Source: Cylindrotheca closterium (taxonomy: Eukaryota > Bacillariophyta > Bacillariophyceae > Bacillariales > Bacillariaceae). From it: 64,000 nt of DNA. The stretch spans positions 1 to 64,000 of the forward strand of contig CAKOGP040001825.1 in assembly GCA_933822405.4 (NCBI GenBank), written 5' to 3'. The notes beneath the pieces are model-generated. The model saw only the letters and a program-made list of their open reading frames with translations. It had not been told where the DNA came from and did no database searches. Positions 35,474-47,296 of this stretch are shown piece after piece (positions within the stretch are counted from its first letter, which is position 1; each line of letters begins with the position of its first letter). The position numbers and the translations under genes were made by a program.

Positions 35474-35704
35474 TTAGCTGTTTCTCGTCAATTCTGCCCT
35501 CAAGTTTTTGGTAAAGTCATCATCCATATCATCAACGTCCCAGTTGTCTTGCCATTGTTGAGTATCTTCTGCTGCTTCATCCCCTGCGGACCAGTTCGCT
35601 GGTTCAAACTCTTCAAACTCATCATCTTCCTCAATGGCTTCAATGGCGGTTTTCTCAGCAGTATCCTTTGTTTCGGGTGCTGTGGTGGGCTTGTCAGAAG
35701 GCAT
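35474..35704 (-). CDS. SEM1: SEM1/DSS1 proteasome lid subunit, 76 aa
   Basis: Starts at ATG 35704 and ends just before a GTCAATTCTG-rich 3' end. It is short and strongly acidic, with the diagnostic EDDEFEEFEPANW and WQDNWDVDDMDDDFTKNLRA segments, ending in a helical ELTRNS tail. SEM1/DSS1 is a disordered subunit of the 26S proteasome lid that also binds BRCA2-type and TREX-2 complexes. It is intronless and divergent from the bZIP gene, 246 bp away. Confidence 0.95.
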   Translation of the reverse strand: MPSDKPTTAPETKDTAEKTAIEAIEEDDEFEEFEPANWSAGDEAAEDTQQWQDNWDVDDMDDDFTKNLRAELTRNS

Positions 35705-35950
35705 TATCGATCTTTCCCGGGCTGTAGGTACTGAACTGTTTGATTTGATCAATAACCAATTTGGTTTTTCCAAAATTGCCGAACGCGATCGAAAACCGGG
35801 CGGTTTGGAAAAGTAGAAGCTACTTCTGTACCACAAAATGACGTTGGCAGTACAGTAGGCATAGTGAGAATTCTTATTCATCATCATCACATGCCATTTG
35901 AAATTGTTTGTCTTGGTTCATACGATCCCAAACACGCAATCTCTATAACA

Positions 35951-37416
35951 ATGGACAGCAATAACAGCAACAGCGGTAGCGGTGTTCGGAGAGATGTCAT
36001 GAATGCTGGAGTATCGGACTCCACAAGCAAGCGAGCGGCGCTCCAGGGACAATGGAAAACACCTCCTCTACCTGTGTACGCTTCCGGTTATGGACATCCG
36101 CATTCAGCCGTTTCTCGGCCTCAGCAGCAGGCACAAGTAGGTACAGACCAAACTATTCCAAGAATAACGGCTCTGTCTTCAATTCCAAACAACTCTGAAG
36201 ATTATGCAAAAGCTTTGCAGGAGGCCTACCGAAAGGGGGCAGAAGCCGCAGCACTCATTGCCCAACAGCAGCAACACGGTATGACAATGTCGACGGCATT
36301 GTCTTGTCCAAACTTTTCGACAGTCCCGGCTGCACCACAGCCTCATGGAATGCACATGTCTCCAGCGACAGAAGAAGCTGCATACGCGCATCAAGTGCAT
36401 CCAACCCCTACTCATTCAGCGATTCCGGATCCGTTAAGTTCGGCAATGCCGCCCCCTCCCCCGCCTTCTGCGGCGGCATCACACCCATCCACAATACATT
36501 ATCACCAGCCTCCACCACATCATTCGCAATCCGCTTCCCAACCTTCGCACCAACAACAGCAACAAGAATATGTCGCCCAACCAAATCAAGCAGCAGCCGC
36601 AAAACAGCCGCAACCGAGGTCGGTTAGTTTGCCTGACATGACGGGATATGCTGCTCAAGCGGAAGAAGAGAAGCGACAAAAGAGGTTAGCCAGAAATCGG
36701 GCATCGGCTAGGCTCCGTCGCTTGAGGAAGAAAAATCTGGTATGCTTGACTTTGCGTGAAATGTTGTTGATTGTCGACTAAATTCTCTAACTTGGACGTT
36801 TTTTCGTCAGGTCGATGCTTACGAAACTGAAGTGGGTACTCTAGAGAAGACTTTGAAACAGCTGGGAGCACACCAATGGGGGGAAACGGATGACCACAAG
36901 GCATTGTTGGATGCACTAGGCATGGAAAGGGGGCAACAGGCCATTCGTCCAGAACAAAGAAGTGAGATTATTCAAGACATATTGACGCAACAACTTCAAC
37001 AGGTCGAACTATTGAGGCAAGCACAAATGGAACAACAGTGTTTGATCATGCTTGCAGAAGGCGAACAAGATGAGCTGTCGCAAGAGCTCGAAGGTATTTT
37101 ACAGCTTTCTGATGATCAGAAAGAGCAATTGCGACTCTCGGCGAAAGGGCTAGAAAATGAGATCGAAGCTTTGGAAACCGTAATCTCGTCCCTACAGACC
37201 ATGTTGGAGAATAAATGGCTCCTGAATGAAGGAGTTCAAAGCATTGTAGATCAATTCACATCCATTCTACACAAGAACCAGGTTTCTAAGTTCCTCCTTT
37301 GGACCGATACCAACATGGAAGCAATTGACCAGCTGGACCATGTCAATGTTCAGCCGCTTCAGGATGCGCCGGTCTTCACCTTTGGAGTCGAAAGCGCAGC
37401 GGCAGACGAAGAATAG
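35951..37416 (+). CDS. bZIP transcription factor, 464 aa, two exons
   Basis: Exons 35951-36739 and 36811-37416; the intron falls inside the bZIP, between KKNL and VDAYETEV. Start is the first ATG after the divergent SEM1 promoter. Residues 1-230 are disordered and rich in Gln, His and Pro. The basic region at about 240-262 (EKRQKRLARNRASARLRRLR) has the invariant N-x7-R, and a short leucine zipper follows. The C-terminal 190 residues are helical and Gln/Leu-rich (IIQDILTQQLQQVELLRQAQ), ending QDAPVFTFGVESAAADEE. The large helical C-terminus is seen in diatom-type bZIPs. No PAS or LOV domain is present, so it is not an aureochrome. Confidence 0.88.
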
Positions 37417-37626
37417 CTTTTGAATCCTTTTATTATTATTATTATTTTGAAAACAGTTGGACTGCGCACATGATCTGTCATGTCATGTATTTTGAACCTG
37501 GTACAGGTATTAATAGTTAGCGAAGTCCTTAAATATTATATGACTACATCGACCAATATTTGCAACATCACGTTTTATTGCCCCGCAGCCCGTTTTTGTT
37601 GAGTTGAAGAAACTCCACATGGAAAC

Positions 37627-39085
37627 ATGAAGATTGGATACAGCTTTTTATTCATTGTAGCGTGTTTTGCCAAATCTTTAGTCGCGATGACAACTCCTAC
37701 CACATCACAACGCCATCCTACCATTCGGAAGCTTTCAACCCTGTCCGATGATGGTCAAGTGGAACACGACACCAAGCAACGAGTGATGAAAATGGTTGAA
37801 AGGGCCAATTGTGGAGATACCATGACTGATGAGGAAGTTTCGATTATCTGCGACGGAATCGCAAATTTGGTTCCGATCGATGCGTCGATAAATTTTGAAG
37901 AATTGAGAGATGTGGTGCAGAAGGTGGCACATCTGAGTCACAAGGACTGGAGTAGGACGTCGAGAAACAGTGATGCACTGAGCCGTAGTTTATCAATAAG
38001 CTCAGACGACGACGGATCAGACGATGTCATTTCGAAGCACGCTCGGCAACTGCTCGAGCGAATTTTACTGGAAGGGAACTGGGATGGAGCCAAGGCCCAT
38101 TCGACGTTCGCTGGGCAGGGAAAGGGCGAGAAACCTTGGGCAGTTCTCGTCACCGGAGTGAATGGCATCAGGAAAACTACGAGTATGTATCAACCATGGT
38201 TCGAAGAACTTCTTTCCGAAGCATTGTCCCCACCAGCTGGGGTAAGTGTGGAGGGGAATCTTCCGACGGGAAGGAAGTAAGTTTGATTCTCTTTTTGACA
38301 ACAGGTTGTTGCTGTAGTCTAGCACACTGTTCTAATGGTTCCCAATTCCTCAGTTCATTTTTTCGTCAGCTTGATCACATCATTGCAACATTGATGAATG
38401 AAGAGTTTTTCAAATTGTACGCTTGGGCATCGAGTCAAATGATAAATAGAGATTCGGATATTCCTTTGGCTGAGACCGTCCAAGAGTACTCCGACTACAA
38501 GGCTGCTATTTTTTCGAGGTATAGAACGCTATCAGAACTAATGGGTGCTATTTTGCTGAAGCAAGCACAGAAGGTGAACTTGAATTGTTTGATGGAAACA
38601 TCCGGAAAAGATGTAGCAATGTTTCATTACATTGACCACTTCTTCGATTCGACTCGATACAACAAGCTCGCTCTACACTTTGTCATTAATGATCTTTCAC
38701 AGGCCAAAGAATCTGTCGATAAGCGAATGATCAAAGAAATTCAGGCTGGATCATCAGCAGTGCAGAGCGAGGATGCCTTCAAAGTTGTTTACGCAAACGC
38801 CGGAGGGCCTTATGGATCAAAGGTGTTGGAAAGTGTCCAGACAGATTCCGAAAAAGTATGGCAAGAGGAAGTGCTTACCGGTTCTGTGGGTGAAGATTGG
38901 TACAAAGTAAGTTCGCGAGTTTTCTTTCGTTCTTCAATAATGGAACGTGAATGGGTCTAATCATGAAAGTTTCGAAGGCCACGATTGCGATTGAAGCACA
39001 TCCAACAGAACCATGGACAGCGCAAGCTGTGAAGTCCGATGGAACTCGTGGCACGAAATACACCTTTGAAGGGCCAACGAGATAA
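37627..39085 (+). CDS. Conserved P-loop protein with N-terminal signal, 436 aa
   Basis: Exons 37627-38276, 38354-38906 and 38978-39085 (1311 nt, phases consistent). The N-terminus MKIGYSFLFIVACFAKSLVA looks like a signal peptide. At about 173-182 there is a nucleotide-binding loop VTGVNGIRKTTSMYQPW, with the pattern GxxGxRKTT of zeta-toxin/kinase-type P-loops. Later conserved stretches are GRNSFFRQLDHIIATL, SRYRTLSELMGAILLK, METSGKDVAMFHYIDHFF and LHFVINDLSQAKESVDKRM. Similar proteins occur in diatoms and other stramenopiles without a known function (from memory). A kinase or nucleotidyl-transfer role is plausible from the P-loop only. The target compartment is uncertain. Confidence 0.75.
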
Positions 39086-39367
39086 AAACTACATTCTTAA
39101 GACATCTAGTGGTGGCCACATGATACAGCGCTCCCTTGCACAATCTTTGAATGGGATCCAGCCAACTCCAAAATTTAGAAATGTACGAAATGCAACAAAA
39201 GTTATCCGCCAAATGCTTGTCTTTGACATCTTTGGGGAAGTCTGGGACCATTTGTAAGTGCTGCAAGTAACAAAGGCCATTAAGATTTCGTCCATTTTCA
39301 AATCTAGCATTCTTTCCTTAGACTTCCTGCTGTTTACGTTTTGCAGAATTGGTGTGCATTGCATCTT

Positions 39368-40346
39368 TTAGCAAGGCTTGGGCTTCTCTACTTCTTCCAC
39401 TGTTTTTTCCTCCTTCAAGTAAGCTCTTTGCAACACATCTGCAAAATGTCGAGCTATCAAAAGTCGAACAATCCGTCGATCCGAACGAAATGATGGCACA
39501 TCTGAAGCGATTCTTTTGTCGTGGTCAAAATCAATTTTGTTGTTTTCTTGCTCTTCGTCTTCTTCGCATTTCATATTTCGTTCCAGCAGTTTGGGTCCGC
39601 CAAGAGTCCTGTGTCTCAGTAACCATTTTGACTTAGAATCTTCTGAGTCCACATCCATCAACGTGAAGCCACCTCTACGATCGAACTTTAAGCACCCTTC
39701 AAAGCCAATTTCAGCATCACCTCTTCCATCAGTCTCGTATCCTGTTATCGTGAAGTTTGCCACTTGGTCAAGAACTATGGAGAAGACAAGATGCTTACTA
39801 TCAGATATCGGCATATTTTCGATTCCGAGTCGATAAATGCAGACTTACCAGCACAAAATACGGTGCCAAATGAAGTGTGGAGTTTGAAATTCTGGTTCTC
39901 GAGGCGGTCGAGAACTTCCTGCCGTGGGAGTTGAAATAACTTCCGTAGCTTTTCGTTGGATTTTGAACGAAACCAACATTCAAAATCTTCACCATGATCT
40001 AACCAAAATGCTTTGTAGTCCTTCATGTTCTTCTTGCAGAATTGCCTCAGTCTAAAGCGATCCATCCAAACGGAATCCTTAAGCTTCAATACATCACGAC
40101 CTTGTTATTAACTCATGATGAAACAGCACCCCAAATGTCATCTCGACTCACCTCTTGAGGCCAGGGAAGCTTTTCCAGGGCTGATACTTCTTTTTCCATT
40201 GCATCAGTTTCGAGCTCCGAAAGCGATTGTATGAGTCCAACAGTTCCATTTGGCATGAAGTTGAAGGAACAACATGCACAGCCTCCCCCATAAACAACGT
40301 CAAACATTGTTTTATCAATCACCCATTGATCGCTAAATCTCGGCAT
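39368..40346 (-). CDS. Unknown protein, 278 aa, three exons
   Basis: Minus-strand exons: 40346-40152, 40083-39849 and 39774-39368 (837 nt). Starts MPRFSDQWVIDKTMFDVVYG, followed by a GGCACCSF cysteine cluster. The middle is basic (WMDRFRLRQFCKKNMKDYKA) and the C-terminal third is acidic, ending EEVEKPKPC. No signal peptide or membrane segment. The two introns are small, and phases agree only with the acceptors given. No family recognised. It is convergent with the P-loop gene 282 bp away. Confidence 0.65.
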
Positions 40347-40888
40347 GTTTAGGATTGGAAAGTTGCACAAGCACCAAATATATGACCGGAAAGTGTTGGT
40401 CTAGTTTGGTTTCTGTCAGATACTGTGGCAGAATGGAGTATTTGGGTCGCGGTGTGATGTCCCTCATCTCATTCAACATGTACAGTACATGTACGTACTG
40501 TAGGAAACCCGGAAGTCCTGTATCACAATTCCCGGGAAGCGGGACTGCTGAGACTTGCTTGCCTACTGGTACTCCCGCGGCACGTATTACAGTACTAGTA
40601 GGCAATAATGAAAGAAGGCGACAGTGGCCCAAGAGGGTGGGTAAAGGATTAAAAAGATGAGCAATTGGGCAACGAACGTATCAGTTAACTAAAGTCGATA
40701 AACTGAGCCGTCATTGCCTCGAGGCCCTTGAGGAGGAAGATAACTTGAAACTGGAACAGATCTTTTTCATTTGGCTGCTGATGATTGATTCATTCGAAGT
40801 ATTCGATTGAGTCGCATTGTCACGAACGGAACGAACACTACAGTATTACACAAACAGGACAAATACCAACAACAACAAAATTGATCTT
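40347..40888. other. Divergent intergenic region with GTAC palindromes
   Basis: 540 bp between the unknown gene and the TM9 gene. 40478-40502 reads CATGTACAGTACATGTACGT plus CTGTA, a dense GTAC palindrome. No gene is seen. Confidence 0.6.
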
Positions 40889-43123
40889 ATGATGAGGCCT
40901 CTACTGCTGCTTATTCTACTCGCTCTTTCGACGACCGTGGTGTCCTTGGATCCCATAGGTCAAATGACGGAGCGTCGCAAGCAGCGTACGGAAGAGGCGA
41001 GACTCGCAAAAGAAGAAGCAGAAAAGGTGGAGGAACTGAAGAAACAAGGCCATGATGAAGTCGGCCATACAGCTGAGGCTGCTTTGTTGCGGAAACATCA
41101 GCTCCGAAAGAAGAGACGAAAAGGCTTATTGCGAAGAAAAGAGAGAGATTTGGCATCAGTTTTGTTTCCTGGGGTATCTCCTGAGGTATACATGCCGAAG
41201 GAGGAAGTTCTGATGTATACAGATCATGTCAACAGCAAGAAGACGCAAGTTCCATTTGAGTTCTATGAACTACCTGGCTGCCCTGCACCAAAAATGACTG
41301 AATCCAGACGTAAGCGCCAGCGCAAAAATCTTGGGGCCCGTCTTCAAGGAATCGAATTGAAACCTGCGCCGTACACAATGAAAATCAAGGAAGATATTCC
41401 TTGCACGCCTCTTTGTCAGAGTAATGTCGACATTAAAAAACTGCGATGGTTACGGAAACTAGTTGAAAGGCAGTACCGCATACACATGACACTGGACACG
41501 CTTCCGGTATTAATGAGATCACAGCAATTAAACTATGCTGTTCGAGGTTATCCTATTGGATTCATGGCACCACCAAGCTACACTGGTCTTGATGAAGATG
41601 AGTATTATTTATACAACCATTTAAAGTTTACAATCACCTATAGTAATGTGGGAGATTCTGAGTCTGATGCAGATGCTGGGGTTCATATTACGGGGTTCGA
41701 CGTCCATCCGATCAGTATCGCTCACGAGATTCCGGCATCTGGGCTCACTCCAGCAACAGAAATTGACACTTGCAATGCTGAAGGGGCAAAAGCAGTTGCT
41801 AACGATCCAGCCACGTACCTCAAGCTCAAAACAAATACTGGAAAAGCTGAATTACCAGTTATTTTCTCCTACGAAGTTGAATGGATTGAAACTGACTTGC
41901 CTTGGGAGGACCGTTGGGATGTGTATCTCATTGGTACCCCAGATGATGACATCCATTCATTTGCGATCATCAACTCGTTGATGATTGTTTTGTTCTTGAC
42001 AGGAGCAATTGCCACAATCTTGATCAGGACTCTCAAGAAAGATATTGCAGGTTACAACGATATGCAATCGATGGAAGAAGCCCAGGAAGAAACGGGATGG
42101 AAACTGGTACACGGAGATGTCTTTCGCCCTCCCTCAGCTTCTCCAATGCTTTTCAGTATCCTGGTTGGAACAGGCGTACAAATCGGAACTGCTTTCTTGT
42201 TGACAATGTTAAGTTGCATGGTGCGCCTCATCAATCCAATGCACAAGGGCCAAACATTGACGGGGATCTTGGTGCTTTACGTCCTATGTGGAAGCGTTGC
42301 TGGGTATGTTTCTGCTCGTGTTTTTAAGTTCTGCGACGCTAAGGCCTGGAAGCGTAACATGATTCTGACTGCAGCCGGATTACCGGGGGTATTGGTTGGG
42401 ATCTTCATGATATTGAATTTCTTCCTCCATATGGCTGGAGCTGCCACTGCTGTCGGATTTTTCATGATTTTAGCCATCTTTGCTTTGTGGGTCTGCGTGA
42501 GCACGCCACTTGTATTTGTTGGTTCATTCATGGGGTTCCGAGCAGAAAAGCTGTCTATTCCTGCTAAAGTCAACAAGGTGACTCGCTACGTCCCAAAGTC
42601 CCCTTGGTACTCGGAACCGCCAATAAGCTTTCTATTGGGAGGAATCCTTCCGTTTGGGTCTGTTTGCATCGAACTCTTTTTTATTCTGAGTGCATTGTGG
42701 TTACATCAGATATATTATTTCATGGGCGTGTTGGCTGGTACGCTTTGAACCTTTTTTCGCTACCTCCTTTTGCAGCCTCTAACCGCCCCTTTTCCGATCG
42801 TTTCCTTAGTTGTAGTACTCATCCTGTCTGCGACTTGTGCGGAAGTATCGATTGCGATGACATATCTGCAACTTTGTGCAGAAGATCATCGGTGGTACTG
42901 GAAATCGTTTTGGAATTGTGCAAGTGCGGGGCTGTACCTCTTTTTGTACAGCTTATGGTTCTTGTCGAGTCGTCTTCAGCTGGTTGGAGTCTTGCCAGTG
43001 ATGGTATACATTTCTTACATGGGAATGATTTCCGTCTGCTTTGCACTGTTCTGCGGTGCGATGGGTGTCATGTGTAGCTTTGTCTTCGTGCGAGCAATCT
43101 ATGGAGCTTTGAAGGTGGACTAA
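40889..43123 (+). CDS. TM9SF/nonaspanin (EMP70 family), 728 aa
   Basis: Exons 40889-42727 and 42776-43123. The donor is a weak GGC/GTGTTG, chosen because only it restores frame into PLTAPFPIVSLVVVL. A signal peptide (RPLLLLILLALSTTVVSL) is followed by a large lumenal domain that is unusually Lys/Arg-rich near its start. Hydrophobic helices run from about 365 to the end, with family motifs EEAQEETGWKLVHGDVFRPP, MLFSILVGTGVQIGTAF, the late FFILSALW and TCAEVSIAMTYLQLCAEDHR. The C-terminus ends GALKVD, the typical nonaspanin KxD-like Golgi retention signal. Nonaspanins act in Golgi/endosomal membrane protein sorting. The intron may lie slightly elsewhere, so residues around 610-615 are uncertain. 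Confidence 0.88.
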
Positions 43124-43334
43124 TGTTTGCACTACAAATGCAGCTCCAAAATTGATATTCTAAGTCTAGAGGCCAACTTTATTGAACTGATATATATACG
43201 AGTCGCGTAAATAGAAGGTACACACTAGAATGGGAGGAGCCATTGCAGCTTTCAATCGTAAATGTCGCTTTGGAGCACTTGACATGACACTGGTGGAAAT
43301 GGTGGGAGGGCGGAAAGTAGACTTATAGAGCGTA

Positions 43335-43883
43335 TTATTTGCTCCCTTTCATCGCAAAGCTCTCAGTGAATTCCCTGGCTCTTTTAAGCGCTTCTTGCTC
43401 GTTATTCTTCCAGACTTCTGCCACATTATTGTCTAAAGGGTCATCTGGATTGGGTGCACTTAACAAAGCCTGAATTGACAGCAAGACGGTGCGAATTTGA
43501 AGGGCTGGGCTCCACTTGTCTTTGAGGATGTCCAAACAGATACGACCAAGCTTGTCAACATTTGGATGGTAGATTTTTGTGAGAAACCGGACTTTTGGAG
43601 GGGCCATGGGATAGTCGGCCGGCAGGAACAATTCCAACTGGAAAACACCTTTCTCATAGGGAGAATCCTGAGGTCCTTCAATCGCTACAGCAAAATATCG
43701 CAAATTATCTTGATAAGGTGTTGCACTTATACCTGCCACAGGCTCTGCAACGAGTCTTTGTGTTTCCTATACATATGGTTGTTGAAATGCAACAATAAAA
43801 TTGAGAACAAAAAGGGCATTCCAAATCCATTATAAGACAAGGAAAATTCTCACCTTTACAATCCGACGGGGAAGGTTTGACAT
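43335..43883 (-). CDS. UBC13: Ubiquitin-conjugating enzyme E2 N (UBC13), 153 aa
   Basis: Minus-strand exons 43883-43854 ([10 protein letters not shown]) and 43766-43335; 462 nt. The protein reads [14 protein letters not shown] after the join and carries the E2 core with HPN ([20 protein letters not shown]) and active-site Cys87. [15 protein letters not shown] follows. UBC13 pairs with UEV proteins to build K63-linked ubiquitin chains in DNA-damage tolerance and endocytosis. It is divergent from the helicase-associated gene with about 315 bp between starts. Confidence 0.96.
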
Positions 43884-44198
43884 GATGGATATTCAGATGA
43901 TCAAAAAATGGAAAGGGTGTTTATTTGATGCTTGTGTGCTGCTCGATGTCAAGACAGCACAATGATGGAGCACAGCAGTCCTCTGTTGAAACCTCGGCCC
44001 CTCTGACCGGTCGAAGAGAACAATTTGTACGAGGTCATGCCGTAATAAAAGTACCAGCCGCCACCAGGATCGAAACACCAGAAAAAACTTCAGCACACCG
44101 ACCATCATTTATATTAGATCGACAACTCAACTACATACCGGTACCGGCACAGAAGTATCAGCTCTCAAAATCAAAACCAAAACTGCGTTCTATATTCA

Positions 44199-45880
44199 AT
44201 GAGGGAGTCTAAGATCCAGAATGCAGCAGATGCTGGAACAGGTTTTGATGCTGCCTCGTCAAACGAACCGACAATGAACACACCCGCCATTCAAACGAAT
44301 ATGACTGATCGATCACCAATGACATCTGCCATTTCAAAGGGACGACCTACAGATTCATCATCTTCCGACAGAACTCCTCCACGAGCGGAAGCTGTGGCTT
44401 TGGCTGCAATGCAAGAAGCGGCAACGATTCTCATGGAAGCTGATCAAAAGAAGCGTTCTGCAGAAGCGCTACCGCAATCGTCGTCCACAACAAATACCAC
44501 CGACAACCATGGAAACAACAACAGTAGCAAGCGGGCAAGAACGTCCTCTACACGCATTCCATGGGCTACTAGGCTTGAGCAGCTGAAAGAGTATAAGGTA
44601 AGAAAAGAGCATCCCGATCGACGACCCACTGTTTTTACGGCTGGAAATCATCTCATCAAACCCATCCCGATTCTTGAAATAGAGGGAACACGGTAATCTA
44701 TTGATACCAATTCGATACAAGGCTAATCCATCTCTTGGCAAGTTTGTGCATAATACTCGTGAACAATACAAAATTTTTACAAAGGTAGAACCAGAAGGTT
44801 ACAAAAAGCGGTGTTCCCTTACCGCTGAACGCATTCAACAGCTAAAGGCGTTGGGATTTGTATTCTCTACCGAAAGATCCAAGCTCGAAAGTGAAGATTG
44901 GGCTGGGCGGCTGGAACAGCTCAAAACCTACAAAGATAAAAATGGTGACACTCTTGTCCCTCACGGGTACAAACCGGATCCTAGCTTTGGGGAATGGGTT
45001 CACCGTCAACGAACGGCCTACAATACTCATATGAAGAATCCAAAGCCAAACCCCCTATTGGAGGGACGGATTGCCATGTTGAAGGAGGTGGGCTTCAACT
45101 TTACGGTCCACAATGACAAGTGGATGGAACAGTGGGGTCAGCTTAAAGAATATCGTAAAAAGCACGGGGTAAGCCTTGAAAATTGACTTGCAGTAGGTGT
45201 TTCAATTGTACCGCTTCTGACAATCTCTTTGTCTTTCAATTCGACAGGATTGTCTAGTTCCAACCCACTTTACAGAAAATCCTAAGCTAGGACGATGGGT
45301 CCACACCCAACGGCACCAGAATCGGATGCGTCTCAAAGGAAAGAAGTCGTAAGTTATGGCCGACGACGGTGTAATTGTAGCGTCATACAGTCTGCGCGCT
45401 TTGGGAGAAACTTGTTGCACTCACCATTCTTCATCCAGCTGCATGACAATTGATCGATTTGAGCTATTGAATCAACTTGACTTTGCTTGGGTCGTACGCG
45501 CAACTCTGGAACGACCTCGTGCTACCTGGCAACAAAGATTTGAAGAACTTGTTCAGTTCCATAGTTCCAACGGTCATTTCAAGGTTGACGCTATGAGTAT
45601 GCCTCAGCTAAACAAGTATATTTTGGATCAAAGATATCGGCTGCGTCTACTTAAGAAGAACAAGGGTAAGGACGTTACGAAACGAATGGGACCTGATAGA
45701 GTCAAGGCTTTGTCGGAGATTGGATTTACTTTTGAGACAGTGGTCCTCGACAAAGAGGGTGCAATTTGTGACTCGGCAAGGGAAGAAAGGATGGACGAGA
45801 AGGTGGCGGTGGGAGCTCAATCCAGTTGGGGGTCGGATAGGGCTTTGCTGCGAGAAGCAGCACCAGAAAAGTGCGTCTGA
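44199..45880 (+). CDS. Helicase-associated (HA) domain repeat protein, 475 aa
   Basis: Exons 44199-44597, 44683-45168, 45248-45348 and 45439-45880 (1428 nt). After a Ser/Thr-rich N-terminus there are at least three HA repeats. Each has W...W.QLKEY(K), HG.L.VP, a PxLGxWVHxQR line and a T..R...L...GF end: NLLIPIRYKANPSLGKFVHN, LVPHGYKPDPSFGEWVHRQR, CLVPTHFTENPKLGRWVHTQ. A partial fourth follows (FEELVQFHSSNGHFKV). The family, Pfam HA, is named from bacterial helicases, is greatly expanded in diatoms, and is suspected to bind nucleic acid. No helicase core is present. Introns interrupt repeats, which argues that the model is correct. Confidence 0.85.
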
Positions 45881-46185
45881 AAGAGATGTGGGGACAGCCA
45901 GTAATAAGTGGCAATCGAGTGATAACAATGCAGTGTTTACTACTCCACTTATTTCCTTCCTCTGCATAGTGTGATAGAATATTGAATATCCTTAAAGAAG
46001 ACGAGCGAGTCCTCCTCCAACTGGTTCAAAACCATTCAGAGAATAGCAAGGTGGCATGAGTACGTTGCCTGTCTTCTCAGCCGGTAGCTCTCATCTTTTC
46101 CAAATGGCATATGAAACCAACCTCGTCACCCTGAATTTCGTAGAGTATTGCCTTTTGAACCGTCAAGTTCCAAAGTTGACAATAT
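45881..46185. other. Convergent intergenic region
   Basis: 305 bp between the HA-repeat gene and the end of CCDC124. No gene seen. Confidence 0.5.
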
Positions 46186-46995
46186 TTATTGCTGATTTTT
46201 GGGGTTTTCCGGAGATTTCTTCCAAAGGTTGAAAACTTTGTCTTTGTATTGCGACATCTTCAGGCCTACGATTAAAGGACGTGTAAGTTACAAGTCCAGT
46301 TCTTGCACTGATCAACAAGCGCTGTGCTTCTTACCTGGCAACTCTGATTTCAACTCAGCCATCTTTCGCTCTTCAAAAGCTTTATAGAGTGCCTTTTTCG
46401 TGGGTTCACTTGTTGCTGCACTGCCGGTATTCAAAGCATTAAGGGCATTATCAATGCCACCTGCACCTTCCACCTCCAGTGCCTTATTGGCGGCTCGGCC
46501 CACCATTTCGTCTTCCGTACCGAGAATCATACTCTGTGTGTTAGCCAAGAGAGGATCGACTGGTTTCTGCTCGGCTCGCTTTCGTGCTTCTTCGGTTTTT
46601 TGCTTTTCTGCTTTTTGTCGCTCTGCTGCTCGTTTTGACTTGACCTTCTTATCAGCAGCTCCGACCAAAGCATCTTCTAGAAGCGAAAGGTCGTTGTTTT
46701 TTTTCTTTCCCTTATTGGATAGAGTTGGTGCTTTCTTGGGCTTAGAAGAACCAGTATTTGCTTCCTCTTCCGCCAATAATACTGCCTTCTCTCTTTTTTT
46801 TCGAGCTTGCTCGTCAGCTTTCAAGGCCGCAGCTTCCATCTTTTGCTGTCCCCTAAGATTGGCTCCCTTTGACCATTCCACTCCAGCCTGTTTTTCGGCG
46901 GTCGCGGCTGCCGCTGCATCCTTCACTTTTTGATTCGCTAGTTTCTGCTCAGCGGCCGCTGCTGCCTTTTGGTTCAATCCCCGTAATTTTCCCAT
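46186..46995 (-). CDS. CCDC124/Lso2-like ribosome-associated protein, 246 aa
   Basis: Minus-strand exons 46995-46335 and 46265-46186 (741 nt), joined in phase 1 so that ELPGLKMSQYKDKVFNLWKK is read through. Start is the ATG of MGKLRGLNQKAAAAAEQKLA. The body is an Ala/Lys/Glu-rich helix. The conserved C-terminus (ALYKAFEERKMAELKSE... to ...LWKKSPENPKNQQ) is the hallmark of CCDC124. Family members (human CCDC124, yeast Lso2) sit in the mRNA path and GTPase centre of idle ribosomes during recovery from starvation. The upstream open frame to 47418 is 5' UTR and not part of the protein. Confidence 0.9.
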
Positions 46996-47296
46996 GTGTA
47001 CAGAATAAGTGCAACAATAACAGGAACGAATGAACGGACTCGTCCTCCGATGAAAAATGATGAGATGAAGAACGAATGAATGAGGTTTGGATCGACCGTC
47101 AACCGTACATGTACACGTCTCCCGAAACGTGCCAATGCGCACACCGCGCAAAACAATACTATCTTCGTGATATATATGTACATGATGTAACCATTTTGAA
47201 TTTGAATTTCTAGAGGTAGGCAAAAAGTTTTGTATTGTACAGTACCAATACCAGTACTGTACATCCATTTCAACTCTCGAATACAAGTGCTTCACC
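46996..47296. promoter_or_regulatory. Divergent promoter with a GTAC palindrome
   Basis: 301 bp between two starts. An imperfect palindrome at about 47235-47264 (TTGTACAGTACCAATACCAG then TACTGTACA) lies 33-62 bp upstream of ATG 47297. TATATATGTACATGATG is near 47171. Confidence 0.55.
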
